This document shows, piece after piece, positions 34,800-46,719 of a stretch of 64,000 nt of DNA. Source of the stretch: Nymphaea colorata (Eukaryota > Streptophyta > Magnoliopsida > Nymphaeales > Nymphaeaceae); the NCBI RefSeq assembly GCF_008831285.2, contig NC_045143.1:19183655-19247654 (forward strand), given 5' to 3'. Both the position numbers and the translations under genes were made by a program. The notes under the pieces are model-generated. The model saw nothing but the letters and a program-made list of their open reading frames with translations, did not search any database and was not told the DNA's origin. Position 1 is the stretch's first letter, and each line of letters opens with the position of its first letter.

Positions 34800-35267
34800 G
34801 GGCTCATGCAAGGTGGGAAGTTGCTTTATCGCAGGACTTTTGAAGAAGACGAGAGCGCGTGACAGGCGATGGTACAAAGAAGCCCAAGCTATCGCGTTCT
34901 TCATAGAAATTTGCTTGAACGTTAGAATGGTTCAAAGTACAAGACCTAATGCTCTGAGCGGTTCCCTAATTCTATAATAGGCGGTCAATTCATTCTGGTT
35001 GAAATAAATACCTCTGCCCGTTAATGAGCTAACTGCATACGTGTTTTTTTTTCTTTTTGCATAAGAAAAGTTCAGAGTTGATGTAAAAATATTGATTTAA
35101 CATGTAATGAGAATTTCATAATTAGTGGAAAAAAAAATAATTGTTGATTATCAACTCCTTAAAGCGTTCAGTTATTTTTGGGGCTGTGGGCACGAGGACT
35201 CTTTGAAGGTCAGATTCATTTATGTAACATTCTGGCTTTTGCTGGTGAAGTGACGTGAGGAAAAAGT
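34800..35267. other. Spacer between lectin-kinase copies; no gene seen
   Basis: AT-rich. The right end (AGTATCTTAAGTCACCAG) begins the block duplicated at about 57530. Confidence 0.6.
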
Positions 35268-35895
35268 ATCTTAAGTCACCAGAATCGGACCTGTGTACAC
35301 GGCGGGATAAAATATAAATTTTATATATTTTGTAATAAGTAATTAGATTTATATATTAAATTATATTAACTAATATATTTTTAGTTAGTTTAATCAGCTC
35401 ACGTTCCAAGCAGTTAGATTGAGCCCAGGCTGCAGTCACTGGCTGACTTATTATTGGGCCGTATCAGCCCAATGTCCAGCCCTAACCTTTTGGGTAAGTA
35501 TCAACGACAAGAAGGTAATTATAAAAATGGGGTAAACAAAGATCGGCTGCAATGGAATGGAAGGGGAGGAACGCAATGAAGAAAAACATGTAAGGATCCT
35601 CATCCCCTATTTTCGTTCCATTTAGTCAACTCCTTTTCTTTTAAACCAGTCGACCTTCAAAATCACAAAAGAAAGAAAAGTTCATGCCTTTAATGAAAAA
35701 GGGACTACACCACCGTGTACGCAGGTCCAATTGTGGTCACTTTCAATGCTCATATTTTGTATGACAAAAGGACTAACCAACGTATACGCAGGATGTCATT
35801 TCTTATATCCAATTCTGATCTAATTCCTTAATGGATATTTTTTTTTTTTCATTTTCAATTTTTTGTGAACAGTTTAATGGGACACCGATCCAAAT

Positions 35896-35948
<53 letters not shown>

Positions 35949-36078
35949 ACACATCCCTAGCTAGTTATAGTCATGATGCTTAATTCATAGGTCTACATTT
36001 GCGTATGACCTATTAGATCGCTATATGCACATGGGCAAGCTTGTCGCCATTCATTTCAAACAAGTAGACCTTTTAAAT
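35268..36078. repeat. Duplicated spacer block (3' side of the truncated lectin kinase)
   Basis: Aligns with about 57551-59505. Landmarks shared in order are CACCAGAATCGGACCTGTGT, AGATTGAGCCCAGGCTGCAG, TTTAAACCAGTCGACC, CTACACCACCGTGTACGCAG, and, just before the gene fragment, GGGCAAGCTTGTCGCCATTC. It contains a (TA)n tract at about 35905-35945. The shared flank stops near 36075, where the gene fragment begins abruptly. Confidence 0.85.
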
Positions 36079-36438
36079 TTAATTTCCAGTTGTCATGAGC
36101 TCTACTTTTTTCTCATCCTTGAAAAGAAACCTCCCATCAGTTGTGAGCTCCACCGTGGAGCCGCTAGGAGCGGGACTGTCTCTGTTTGCAGTCCAAACCA
36201 GAGGCTTCCCCGGGATCTTTTCGAACCAAATTCCTACATAGATTCTATCATCAGAGGTTGAGAATCCGAACGAGAACTCGCCGGATTGGGAAGTCCAGAA
36301 GGCTTCCTCGTCGAGAAAAGAAATAGAAGAGCCGAGGGTTATGTTCTTGTAAGGCTGGGACTGAGCCTGGGCTTGAGGAAAGGACGATATTCCTATCATA
36401 AAGGAAAACACGCAGAGCATGGAAGTGAAAACCTCCAT
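36079..36438 (-). pseudogene. Truncated G-type lectin receptor kinase (5' fragment)
   Basis: Encodes the signal peptide (MEVFTSMLCVFSFMIGISSF) and the first part of the bulb-lectin domain through GFSTSDDRIYVGIWFEKIP, VWTANRDSPAPSGS and KDEKKVELMT, then stops. It is very similar to residues 1-118 of the intact copy. The rest of the gene, and about 1.5 kb of the downstream spacer, are missing: the lectin coding text passes directly into the duplicated spacer at about 36075. A single deletion of about 3.7 kb relative to the intact unit explains the structure. It is not expected to make a receptor, although a short secreted lectin fragment is formally possible. Confidence 0.88.
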
Positions 36439-37110
36439 TACTGCAAACTGGACGCACTCTCTCTATCTCTTAGCTTGGAGAGTGAAGGTGAAAAATGGCG
36501 GAGGGGAGTGGAGATGATAAACACAGAAAGGGCATGAGCGACGAGGCTGTGGACTTCCAAGTCAATGGCAGCAGGGCAGCGGTTTCCTGCTTGACACCTG
36601 ACAGAGTGTCGATTTGTACGAAACAGGTCAAGAGCAGACTTGACTCTTGAGGTAAGGTAAGAATAAGGAAGATGAAACTGCATATGTATTCAACACCTCT
36701 GCTGCTCCATTCTATAAAATTTTTGATATCTTTAGTTGTTACTCTCAGTTAACGAAAATATTTCAACTCTTTAAAAAAAGTATTACGTAGAACAGAAGGC
36801 TGGCTCAAATTTCCGTCTTAAACTCTGAAGATTTGGTCCAGGGCATTAATCAAATGGTCTCTTTCATTGTCTCCTTCATGAGTTCATGGTCTGGATATTT
36901 CCACGCATAAAGTAACATGATCAATAATGCATGATTTATTATTAAGCGGGTGGTCTGATTACTTCCAGAATATCTATTTATGGGGTACAAACTCAACTAC
37001 CAACGTTAATTAGTTACCGGCATTGTTAACACTTCCCAACCGCAGCCTGTGCTACGCATTTAAACCATTTTCTACGTGTAAGCGTCAAAATTCCCCAAGC
37101 GAGACGATAT
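36439..37110. repeat. Duplicated 5' flank of lectin-kinase copies
   Basis: Near-identical to 63535-64000 (CTGCAAACTGGACGCACTCT onward). This copy has about 190 extra bases (about 36650-36840) between GACTTGACTCTT and AGGGCATTAATC, absent from the other copy. It presumably includes the promoter and 5' UTR. Confidence 0.85.
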
Positions 37111-37226
37111 GGACCTTGACCATTTTATATGTTGTATGTTCTTTAATTCCAATCTTATGCGCTTAAGATTTTGCAAATGAGCATGTCGCACTAAAGACGT
37201 CCATATTTTTGCTGTAAGAAAGGTTA

Positions 37227-37440
37227 TGTGAAGAAGAACGTGATGTAACTAGAGAAAAGAAGAAGATGAGTGAGTCAACAAAGATACTTCATTTCATATA
37301 TGATGGGGTATTTATACAAGTTTACAGGTATGTATAGATCCCAAAATTTTGGGATTGTAAGATCACAATCTTGTGATTTACAACAATAGAAGGAAAAATT
37401 ATTATTTCTTTCTTCAAATTTATCTTCCTGATTTTCCTTA
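37227..37440 (-). repeat. 3' LTR of the minus-strand Copia
   Basis: Aligns with 48037-48226. It carries about 24 extra bases (near 37319-37343) absent from the other LTR. Next to it is the purine tract on the minus strand (CTTGAGGGGGAG). Confidence 0.88.
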
Positions 37441-37479
37441 CTCCCCCTCAAGTTTGTGTGCAAATCTGAAACACCCAAC

Positions 37480-39404
37480 TTGGTTCTTAAGGTTTGAAAA
37501 TTGTCTCTCCCCAATGGTTTAGTGAAAATATCAGCTAGTTGCAAACATGACGATACATGATGAGCCTGAATTATTCCTTGCTAAATTTTTTCTCTTACAA
37601 AGTGACAATTTAGCTCTATGTGTTTCGTTCTTTCATGAAAAATTGAATTTGCTGAAATATGCAAAGTTGTTTGATTGTCGCAAAATAAATTAATTGGTTT
37701 ACCATGACTCAACCCCAAGTCATTCAATAAGGCTTTTAACCAAACAACTTCACAAGTTGTTAAAGTCATTGCTCGGTATTCTGCTTCAGCGGAAGATCTG
37801 GCAATAATAGTCTGCTTCTTTGACTTCCAAGAGATAGGGCTATTCTCCAAGAGCACAATATATCCACTAACTGATTTACGAGTGGTAGGACAGCTCGCCC
37901 AATCTGAGTCACAGTAAGCCCTCAATTGTTTTGCACTTGATGATGATAAAAATATTCCTTTTGCTGGTGAAACTTTCAAATACTTCAATACTTTAAGTGT
38001 TGCTTCATAGTGTGTAGTTCGTGGCAATTGCATGAACTGACTGAGAACTTGGACTGAATACATTATGTCTGGACGAGTAATGGTTAAATAAATCAAACGT
38101 CTGACTAACCTTCTATATTTAGCTGGATCTTTCAATGGAATACCATCATTGAGAGTTAATCACAATTTTTGCTCCATTGGAAAGTCTATAGGTTTGGCTC
38201 CCGTCAAACTTGCATCATTCAAAATATCCACGATATATTTTCTTTGACTTAGAAATATTCCTGATGGCGCTCTTGCAACTTCTATGCCAAAAAAATATTT
38301 AAGTATTCCCAAGTCCTTAATATGAAATTTCGAATGTAAATATTGCTTAACTGAAGTAATTCCTAGCTCATCATTTTCTGCGATGATAAAATCAACAACA
38401 TAGACAAGAATAACAATAAATTGTTTTTCATGTTTTCGAGTAAAGAGAGTATTGTCAGCCGATGATTGAATGAAATCAGCGCCTTTAAGTGCTGATAACA
38501 GCTTGTGAAACCAGTTACGTGGCGCTTGCTTGAGTCCATACAGAGACTTATGAAGGGGACATACTTTATTACTAGGATACTCCCCCTCACTTAAAAGGCC
38601 TGGTGGAATGGTCATGTATATTTTCTCATGTAATTCTCCATGTATAAATGTATTACTCAAATCCATTTGATATAGGTATCATCCTTAAATAGAGGCAAGC
38701 GCAAGAAGCGTGCGCATGGTTGTTAATTTTGCAACTGAAACAAATGTCTCATGATAATCAAGTCCCTCTAGTTGAGTGTACCCATTGGCGACAAGTCTGG
38801 CTTTGTAGCGCTCAATACTTCCATCTGATCGTCATTCTATCTTATAAACCCAACGACAGCCAATTGGATGTTTATTTGGAGGCAAAGTAGTAATAGACCA
38901 TGTACTGTTTTGTTCAGGAGCTAGAATCTCATCAGCCATAGCACTCCGCCAACATTGATACTTAACGACTTCCGCATACGAGGTAGGTTCAACATCACTC
39001 ATGATAGAGGTTAAAAAGGCATAATGAGATTTAGAGAATTTGTGAACTGGGAGATAATTGTGTATGGGATAATGTGTACTTGAAGATTGCTTAGTTGAAG
39101 TAGATTCCTTAGGCGGTGAACTTGTAACAATCACATTGGAACACACATAGTCTTGAAGATAGGAAGGGGAATAGCGAGTATGACTAGATCGGCATAGAGA
39201 AAGTGAGTCTGGAGAAGGTGAAACGTCTGACATAGGTTGATATGGAACATGAGAGATTGACTGATTTTGGTCATTGTTGATGGAATCTTGAGATTGAATG
39301 GGTGATAGTGAGGAAGAATTTTCTGGAATGCCATTCTCACACGATGTCATATACTTCTCATCAAGAAAATCATCTTGGGGTTGAGGCAAAACGACGTTGT
39401 TCAA
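37480..39404 (-). pseudogene. Copia reverse transcriptase and RNase H, broken
   Basis: The RT starts with the AMADEILAPEQNSTW segment and GCRWVYKI, then a TGA at about 38832. It continues at 38666-38160 with FIHGELHEKIYM, YGLKQAPRNW and ILVYVVDFIIAEND, where the usual YVDD metal-binding motif reads YVVD, so one catalytic Asp is lost. RNase H at 38135-37581 has SVQVLSQFMQ, YCDSDWASC, SRSSAEAEYRAM-like and DNQTTLHISANSIFHERTKH. The C-terminal tail QLADIFTKPL lies at about 37544. Several stops and frame breaks. Confidence 0.88.
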
Positions 39405-39444
39405 ATTATTAGTATGACAGTTTTTTGGTAGAAATGGAAAATGA

Positions 39445-40641
39445 TCATAAAAAAAAGTTTATGTCTCTGCTTGTGAAAATTTGTTTGGTATCTAAATCAT
39501 ATACACGATACCCTTTGTGATGGTGAGAATAACCTACAAAAATACATTTGTGTGCATGTGATGAAAACTTATGCAGTGGATTTAAATTTTTGGCATAGCA
39601 CAAACATCCAAAAACACGCAAGTCTGCATAATTAGGTTTTTTATTATAGAGAAATTCATATGGATACTTATCATTTAAAAAAGTTGACGGCATTCTATTT
39701 ATTAAAAAAGTTGCAGTCAAAATACATTCACCCCAAAAAGTAATAGGTAGGTTTGCTTGAAACCTAAGTGCTCATGCCACCTCTAATAGATGACGATGCT
39801 TCATCTCAACACGCCCATTTTGTTGAGGAGTTCCAACACATGAAGTTTTATGTTCTATGCTATGCTCATGAAAATATGCTTGCATATTATTAGCTGTAAA
39901 TTCAGCACCATTATCACTCCGAACACATTTCACATGAGTATTGACTTGAGTAAATACCGTGGCACAAAAACGAATTAAGCAAGAAAATGTTTCAGATTTG
40001 AACCTCATCAAGAAGACCCAAGTAGATCTTGTAAAATCATCTACTATCGTGAGAAAGTAATGTGCTTCCGTGTGTGACGGCGTAGCATATCATCCCCAAA
40101 TATCACAATGAATTAAGCCGAATGGATCACTTGCTCTACTAGTACTAGTAGGAAAAGGCAAACGAGTAAACTTAGCTTTAAGACATAAATCACAAGGATA
40201 ATCATGCTTGGAAATAGAAATGTTTTCATTCAATGAAAAAGTCTTATCAAATGAAGGATGTCCATGTCTCATATGCCATATATGAGTTGTCTTATTACTA
40301 AGAGAAGCAAGAAAAGCATGTGAAGTAGATGGAAAAATAAGATGGTAAAGTCCACCGCTCAAGTTACCCACTCCAATCAGCTTCCTCGACAAAGGGTCCT
40401 GGAAAGCACAACATGTTGAAAGAAAAACAGCAATACAATTAGTGGTCTTGGTAAATTTTGGAACTGATAATAAATTATATTTAAAATCAGGAATATATAG
40501 GACATCAGTAAGCTGAATATTGGCTGAAAGATAAACTATTCCAGTAATAGAGACTAGTGTTTTATGTTCATTTCGTAGGTTGATCACACGATGTTTTGGT
40601 AGAGTTTTGATATTAGAGAGAAAATGTAAATGGGGAGTCAT
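39445..40641 (-). pseudogene. Copia protease C-part and integrase, broken
   Basis: The zinc-binding domain has HMRHGHPS and CDLCLKAKFTRLPF. The core follows with IHCDIWG, then CVRSDNGAEFTANN and TPQQNGRVEMKHRH. GKG-type C-terminal landmarks follow: RVFGCLCYAKN, CIFVGYSHHHKGYRVYD and FTSRDINF. Stops between 40090 and 40011 and near 39770 break the frame. The protease site just upstream, at about 40650-40660, reads VIDTEASDHM. The catalytic DTG is thus DTE, and a stop stands where the preceding Trp is expected. Confidence 0.88.
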
Positions 40642-41363
40642 GTGGTCTGAGGCTTCGGTATCAATAACCTAGGGAAAATGAATTGAGAATGATTGTTTAC
40701 CTGTTAGATTAGCAGCAGCCGGTGAAGTATCAACATTTAACCAAGATGCCAATTGACTGACCTGTTCTTCGGTAAGTTGTGACAAAACAGCACTGACTTT
40801 TACATTGTTTGCTGATGTTCCTCTCTGTTGCGCCTTCTCAGTTTTAAAAGAATCACCAGTTGAACCTGCAGCCTTATGATGATTTGGAGGATAACCATGA
40901 AGTACATAACATCGAGATTTTATACGCCCGAGCATTCCACAATGATCACATTTTGGTCGAGGACGATTGTGATTAGCATTAGACATCCTTACATGATTCT
41001 TTTTGATATATGATGCAGGAGAAGACCTGACTGCAAGAGCTATGTTATTGGATCCAGACATTTTTGGTGTGAGAAGGCATTGAGTCAACTGTCATTCAAC
41101 CTCATTAAGAACTGATAAATCAGATATCAATGATCTTGATGTCAATGAAATTCTTTGAATGCACCACAAGTACATGCAGACACAGTTGAATAAGATCCAA
41201 CTTCATCCCAAAAAGTTTTGAGTGTAGTAAAATAGACAGCCAATGAATTTTGTTCTTGACGTAAATCAGATATCATCTTCATCAATTGATAAATACGAGC
41301 AGCGTTACCTTGAGAGAAACGTTCTTGAAGATCAATCCATACCTCGTGAGCTTCACTAGCATA

Positions 41364-41760
41364 TAGGGATGTCAACGGATCGGATTCGGATCGGATATAC
41401 TTTTAACCATATCCGATTTTTCGGATATTCATAAATTCGGATTCGGATTAGAATTCGAATTCGGATGAAATTTTTTTTATACCATATCCGAATCCGAATT
41501 TAAAATCTACATCCGAATCCGATCCGAATCCAAATTTTTGTTATACTTGAATCCGATCCGAATCCGAATTTTAATATCCGAATCCTATCCGAATCCGATT
41601 TTTAAGTGATACCTGAATCCGATCCGAATATCATTTTTAAGTTATATCCAAATCCGATCCGAATCCGAATTCTAGTTATACTTGAATCCGATCCGAATCC
41701 GAATTTTAATATCCGAATGCGAATTTTAATATCCGAATCCGATCCGAATCATCTGAAAAT
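41364..41760. repeat. Left subterminal array of the hAT (ATCCGAATCCGAT units)
   Basis: Dense repeats of TCCGAATCCGA and GATCCGAATCC phased by 6 and 12 bp, with spacer phrases such as TTTTAATATCCGAATCC. They extend inward from the TIR. Confidence 0.85.
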
Positions 41761-41879
41761 AAGGCAGATTATTAGGACAGTCATCTTAAACAAGATAAAT
41801 GACGATCAAATACGTATATATGGTTTTCACATCCACAATCTTCTGGTGTCAATTTTGCCACATAGGAGTTGCAATTACT

Positions 41880-42720
41880 ACATATAAAGATATGCTAAAT
41901 CTGAAGTAACCAAGGCAACGATAGACCAGTACTTTAAAAAAAAAAAATCACTAGTGGTTATATTTTTATTTGGCATTATGTGGAAGAATTTTATGGCATC
42001 ATCTATAACTGCACACTTAGAGTACATTGATAGAACTGAATTTGCTGTGGTTATATCTGATTCAAAACCCACCTTGACAGAGTAACCATGAACCTGTTGG
42101 CTTGTTAACTTCCACGACCATCTGATCAAAAAGTTAAGTGCTTCCTTCCAAGAATAATTCAAGCACTCACACTTTGCATACATATGGAAGAGCAGTGTTA
42201 ACCAGAACATTTGCCAAATGAAAGCACCTTCTTACGCATTAAGAGTGTATGCTCTTGCCCTGTCGAAGAGCTGAAGCTTCACCCAAAACAGGCAAAACTG
42301 AAACCAAAGTTGAAGAGTTTGGCTTAAGGCCTGCCTGTTGCATTTCCAGAACCAAACAGATCACATCATCATATAGCCCATGAAGAGCACAACCTGCAGC
42401 CATGGAGTTCCAAGCAACCAGATCCCTCTGCGACATCTTCTCAAACACTTGGTATGCACTGTCCAAGCAACCACATTTGCTATACATATCAATCAGTCCA
42501 GTTGCAACAAATACATCAGACTCTAGTCCACTCTCACAGCATCATCATGAATCTTCCTCCCATCTTCTAAAGCCGATAAATCAGAATATGCCTTCAGAAC
42601 AAAAGGAAACGTGAATTTATTTAGACTAACTCCATTGTAAATCATTCTCCTATACAAAACCAATGCTTGATCAAATGGTCCACTCCATGCATACAATGGG
42701 ACATATTTCATTGTGCTTAT
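41880..42720 (-). pseudogene. Pentatricopeptide-repeat (PPR) protein fragment, captured
   Basis: Three consecutive minus-strand frames carry PLS-type PPR text. The first, 42711-42523, has WSGPFDQALVLYRRMIYNGV and LNKFTFPFVLKA. The second, 42487-42239, has MYSKCGCLDSAYQVFEKMSQ, DLVAWNSMAAGCALHG and KPNSSTLVSVLPV. The third, 42210-41960, has QQVHGYSVKVGFESD and NSVLSMYSKCAVIDDAIKF. The parent would be an organelle-targeted RNA-binding/editing factor. Only about five repeats remain, with frameshifts near 42520 and 42230 and no N-terminal targeting or C-terminal E/DYW domain. Confidence 0.85.
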
Positions 42721-45414
42721 GACGTTGGCAATCTTTTGTTCTTCGGCCCTCAGAAACCGGTTGTCTTCACTGAAGGCTCTCCAGCCCCTTTAGGGAAAGA
42801 GAAAACGGTAAAATACATTCAAGTGGGATGGGAACCATTGGCTAAATCCCACGCTTGCGAAAACATGAGTCTGTAATTAAAATGACAAAAGGGAAGAGGA
42901 AAAGAATTCGAGGAAAATGAGTCCGATAGGATGGGGACCAGACGAACCATGAGAAGCCCACTTGCGCTGAGTGTAGATGCTGTTCCCTCATACAGCAACT
43001 CAACATGGGGAGAAGCCACGGCACTTCATCATCTTCCGATGTCAAACAAATATCTCGACTAGAAGAAAGAATGCCACAAGCAAACACATCAAAACCAGAG
43101 GCAAGAAAAAGCTTCAGGGGAGAGCAACATTACCTTAGTGAGTTGGAGATCGATGACTGGGTCACGGGATGTCGGTGGGCTGTTGCTAGATACCGGATGC
43201 CGGACGGTGGAACTGTGGACCAGCCAGACGGTGGAGCTGTCGTGCTGGTGTGCGGCCCAACGGCGGTGAGCTGGTGACTGGTGAGGATGGTTGACAGCCG
43301 GAGACAAAAACGAAAGAAACATGACTCTATAGAGGCGGAACACCGAACAGCGATCACTAATTTTTTACCCTAAACCGGTGAACCGGTTTCATAACGTGGT
43401 GTATCGGTGTATCGGTTTTCAACATTTAATCAGTTATAATTATGATAACAAGAAAAATGAAACGATAAAAAAAAAAATGAAAACCCTCCACATGGCCCTC
43501 AAACGTGGCCTTAGGGTTGCATTTGGGGGCAAAAAAAATTTAGAAATTAAAAAAACTGAATGAGTGAAAGTTAAATTTTCCCGCCTGAGACAAAGGGTTT
43601 TGAAACCAGTTATATTAATTAAGAAACGGGTATGTAAAAGTTGTTACCCATTTTGAAGCCTAATCAAGCATTAACAGTTCAAGTTTAGTGAACTCGAACT
43701 CAACTTAATTATTTAAATGAGTTTATCTCTATTTTTAAATTTTTTAAGATATGCTTGGTTTTTTAATAGTTTTCAAATTTTAATTTTTTATAATAAAAAT
43801 AGTGTTCAAATTAAGTGTGCTTGGGCCCATTTCAAATATGTATGAAAAAATAAATTATTTATATTATATTATATATATATATATGCATTTCAACAAGTTG
43901 AGTTTTTTTACTGAATCTGACTATAAATTGCTTTATATTTTGAACTTTTATATTTTCTTTCTATAAGCAAATATTAATTACTTAATTTTCACATAGTTGG
44001 TTAAGATGTTTTATCTGTTAACTTAATAATTTTCTCAATAAGTTATTTATGCTCATCTTTTATCATATTTGACTTTTATTTAAGTTGTTTAAGGACTTTT
44101 TAAATTATTTTCACATATATTTTTGATAAATTCTCTTTTTTTAAATACTTGTTGAAAACAAATAGTATATTGAACTTTGATTGGTCTATTGAACAACTAA
44201 TATGTTTGACTTTCGTATTTTTTTCAAATTAACTATGCATATTGAACATTGATTAATATATTTTTAAATAATAACATATTTTAATTGAGTAAATTATTAT
44301 TTCTTGATGATTTCTTATTAAGAATTGTTAAATCAAGTGACCCATATTATTTCTCATTTAAAAAGAGACATTATTTAATGTTTTTTCATTTCATTGAGTT
44401 AATTGAAATAGTTTGTGTTACATCCATAAAAGGAGTGTTTATTGATATGTCAAATAATTTATTATTCCTCTTACCTCGTTCGGATAGTTGTTTTTTTTAC
44501 ATAAAATTGTATAATTACTCCAATGATATGTAAGATAGTTTATTAAATCTTACAATTTGTTGTTTTCCTACTAGTTAGAGGCTTTTGTTTTCAAGTTTGT
44601 TAATTATGTGCTACATATCGAATACTTAAGCGTTTTGAATGAATAGTATGATTATACAAAGTAATTTACTTGATTGATTAAATAAGTAAATTGATAATTT
44701 GATAAATAAAACTTTTTTATAAGTTTAGCATATTTTTTATAGTGAGATTATGCACAATGAAGATGCTTTCAACTTAAAATGAAAATCAAAATGCGTTTAA
44801 GATTTCTATTTATTATAAAACATATTTTTTTAAGTTGGTTTTTTGAAAAAATATATTTTTTGCCATCAACTTTTTTTTTCATAGGTGAAGTACATGCCAC
44901 TATTTTTTTTTTAACTTGCTATATTTTAAATATATAATATAGCTATTCCTGTAACCAATTTGGCATTACAGATTTACGGTCCTTTAAAAAAATTGTAGCT
45001 TTAAAAGTGTCTTTTTTATATTTTTTTAAAATTTCCATTTTATTGAATTTCTTGGTTGAAGTTTTCTTTATTATTTCAATTAAGTAATTATATTATTTAT
45101 GATATCATGCTTAATTGATGCCTTAACTATAATAGTTTGCTTGATTAGAAAAGAAATTAATTAAACATTGTATTATTTAATTAATTAATTTTATATGATA
45201 TAATTGTAAAATATTTTAAGTTAAATTATGTATATGATTTTTTATAAGAATATTATTATATGCAACTCAACGAAAGTCGGCTCTTAATAAGATTACCATA
45301 TATAATATTTATGTTCAGTTTATGTCATGGTGTTAAGTTGGTGAGTTTGGCTAGATCATAGTGTTGTCTTAGGTTTCCATTTCAAAACCTAGAGGATACA
45401 CCACAACTCAACAA

Positions 45415-45762
45415 CATTCGGATATGCGGATCGGATATTAAGCTACACGATTCGGATATCAGCTCTCGGATACGGATATCTGGTTATGGATACGGATTCG
45501 GATATCAGGTTATAGTTAGTATCCGATCGGATATTTACTTAAAACTGAATCCGAATCCGTATCCGATCGGATATTATGTAGTTAGTATCCGATCGGATAT
45601 TTACTTAAACTGAATCCGAATCCGTATCCGATCGGATATTATTTCTCAAATCCGAATCCGATTCGATTTCTCAATCGGATGTCAAATTGCTTACCATATC
45701 CGATTTTGTAAGAGTGATTCGGATCGGATATCCGATCCGAATCCGATCCGTTGACATCCCTA
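45415..45762. repeat. Right subterminal array of the hAT
   Basis: Repeats of GGATATTTACTTAAA, then CTGAATCCGAATCCGTATCC and GATCGGATATTATGTAGTTA. Two nearly identical ~65-bp units lie at about 45520-45650. Confidence 0.85.
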
Positions 45763-46719
45763 CTAGCATAGATGACACTATTCGCTATCTCCTTGGATAA
45801 TGAGTTAAGAATCCATGATAGAACCAAGTCATTACAGCGAACCCATGCCATATAATCTGAGCTAGTGGTTGCGGGTTTTGGAATAGAACCATCAATAAAT
45901 CCGAACTTGTTCTTGGCACTAAGGGCCATCTTCATTGCCCGTCGCCATGTGGAATAGTTTTCTCCAACAAGTGGATTGGTTACTAGAATAGCACCATGAA
46001 AGGTAACTCATTCTGATCACCAGAAATATCAGCCCCATCAACCAGAGGAGTTGTCAAAATTGGAAAAGAATGAGTTGTCGCCGTTGGAAAAGTATTACTA
46101 GGTATTGCCGGCACTTTAGAAGCGTCGGCACTTTCCCAAAAGTCAGGACACGCTTCGGGACACGCAGACACAGTTGCATGAAGTGCAGATGGACACGCGA
46201 ATCCGGGTGAAGCACGGCACGGTGACTTAAGACTCGCCGGTGATTCTCGTTTTAGCCGGTAATTTCCTTCTGCTGTCGGAAAACACAGAAAAAACACTGG
46301 AAAACTTCTGTGATTGATTTCTCCTTCGTCCGTGGCTCAAATCCGGAGTTCTACCCCTCAATTTGTTCGGAATTTCATGCCGATTCAGCACCGATTTTGA
46401 GCCAGAAACCCTCGAGGATCAGTATTGGAGAGATGTAGACACCTCTCGGTCTTAGAGACAGAGGGAGGAGAGACGGTGATGGTCGATAACTCTCCCTAAC
46501 GGTGGGTGAAAAACCCTCCTTCAATGGGCGACCTCCTCCTCCTGTAGACGTGAAGAAGGCAGGAGATGGGCGACCTCCTCCTCATGGCGTGAAGAGACCT
46601 ACCAGACGCTGCTGGAGAATACGAGGCGCCGAGAAGACAGAAACGCCCAAAAAAAAAAACTCGATCCTCGTCGGCTTCCCCTGGCTGCTGGAGCAGAGAT
46701 GGGGTTGAGGAGGATGACC

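Larger units (their letters stand above)
41364..45762. mobile_element. Non-autonomous hAT (Ac/Ds-like ends, 4.4 kb) with captured PPR fragment
   Basis: The ends are perfect 35-bp inverted repeats beginning TAGGGATGTCAACGGATCGG, close in form to the TAGGGATGAAAACGG terminus of maize Ac. An exact 8-bp target duplication CTAGCATA flanks it (41356-41363 and 45763-45770). The gag reading frame continues across the empty site. Subterminal arrays of GGATTCGGATCGGAT-like units fill about 400 bp on the left and 350 bp on the right. Inside are a broken PPR gene piece (about 41880-42720, minus) and a very AT-rich 2-kb tract (about 43400-45400). No transposase was seen, so it would need one in trans. Confidence 0.9.
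40660..46300 (-). pseudogene. Copia gag, interrupted by a 4.4-kb hAT
   Basis: The N-terminal part at 46300-45771 has YSTWRRAMKMALSAKNKFGF and ending IANSVIYAS. The rest resumes at 41355 with EAHEVWIDLQERFSQGN, exactly across the hAT insertion, and reaches a CCHC zinc knuckle near 40955 read as CDHCGMLGRIKSRC. The His of the knuckle has become Arg. A frameshift near 45990 and stops near 41090 are additional damage. Confidence 0.85.

Noticed and set aside
41606-41887. ORF with PNPIRIRI repeats
   Set aside because: It is the hAT subterminal array read as protein.
41880-42720. PPR ORFs as a functional gene
   Set aside because: Frames break at least twice, no start or C-terminal domain is present, and the piece is enclosed by hAT termini.
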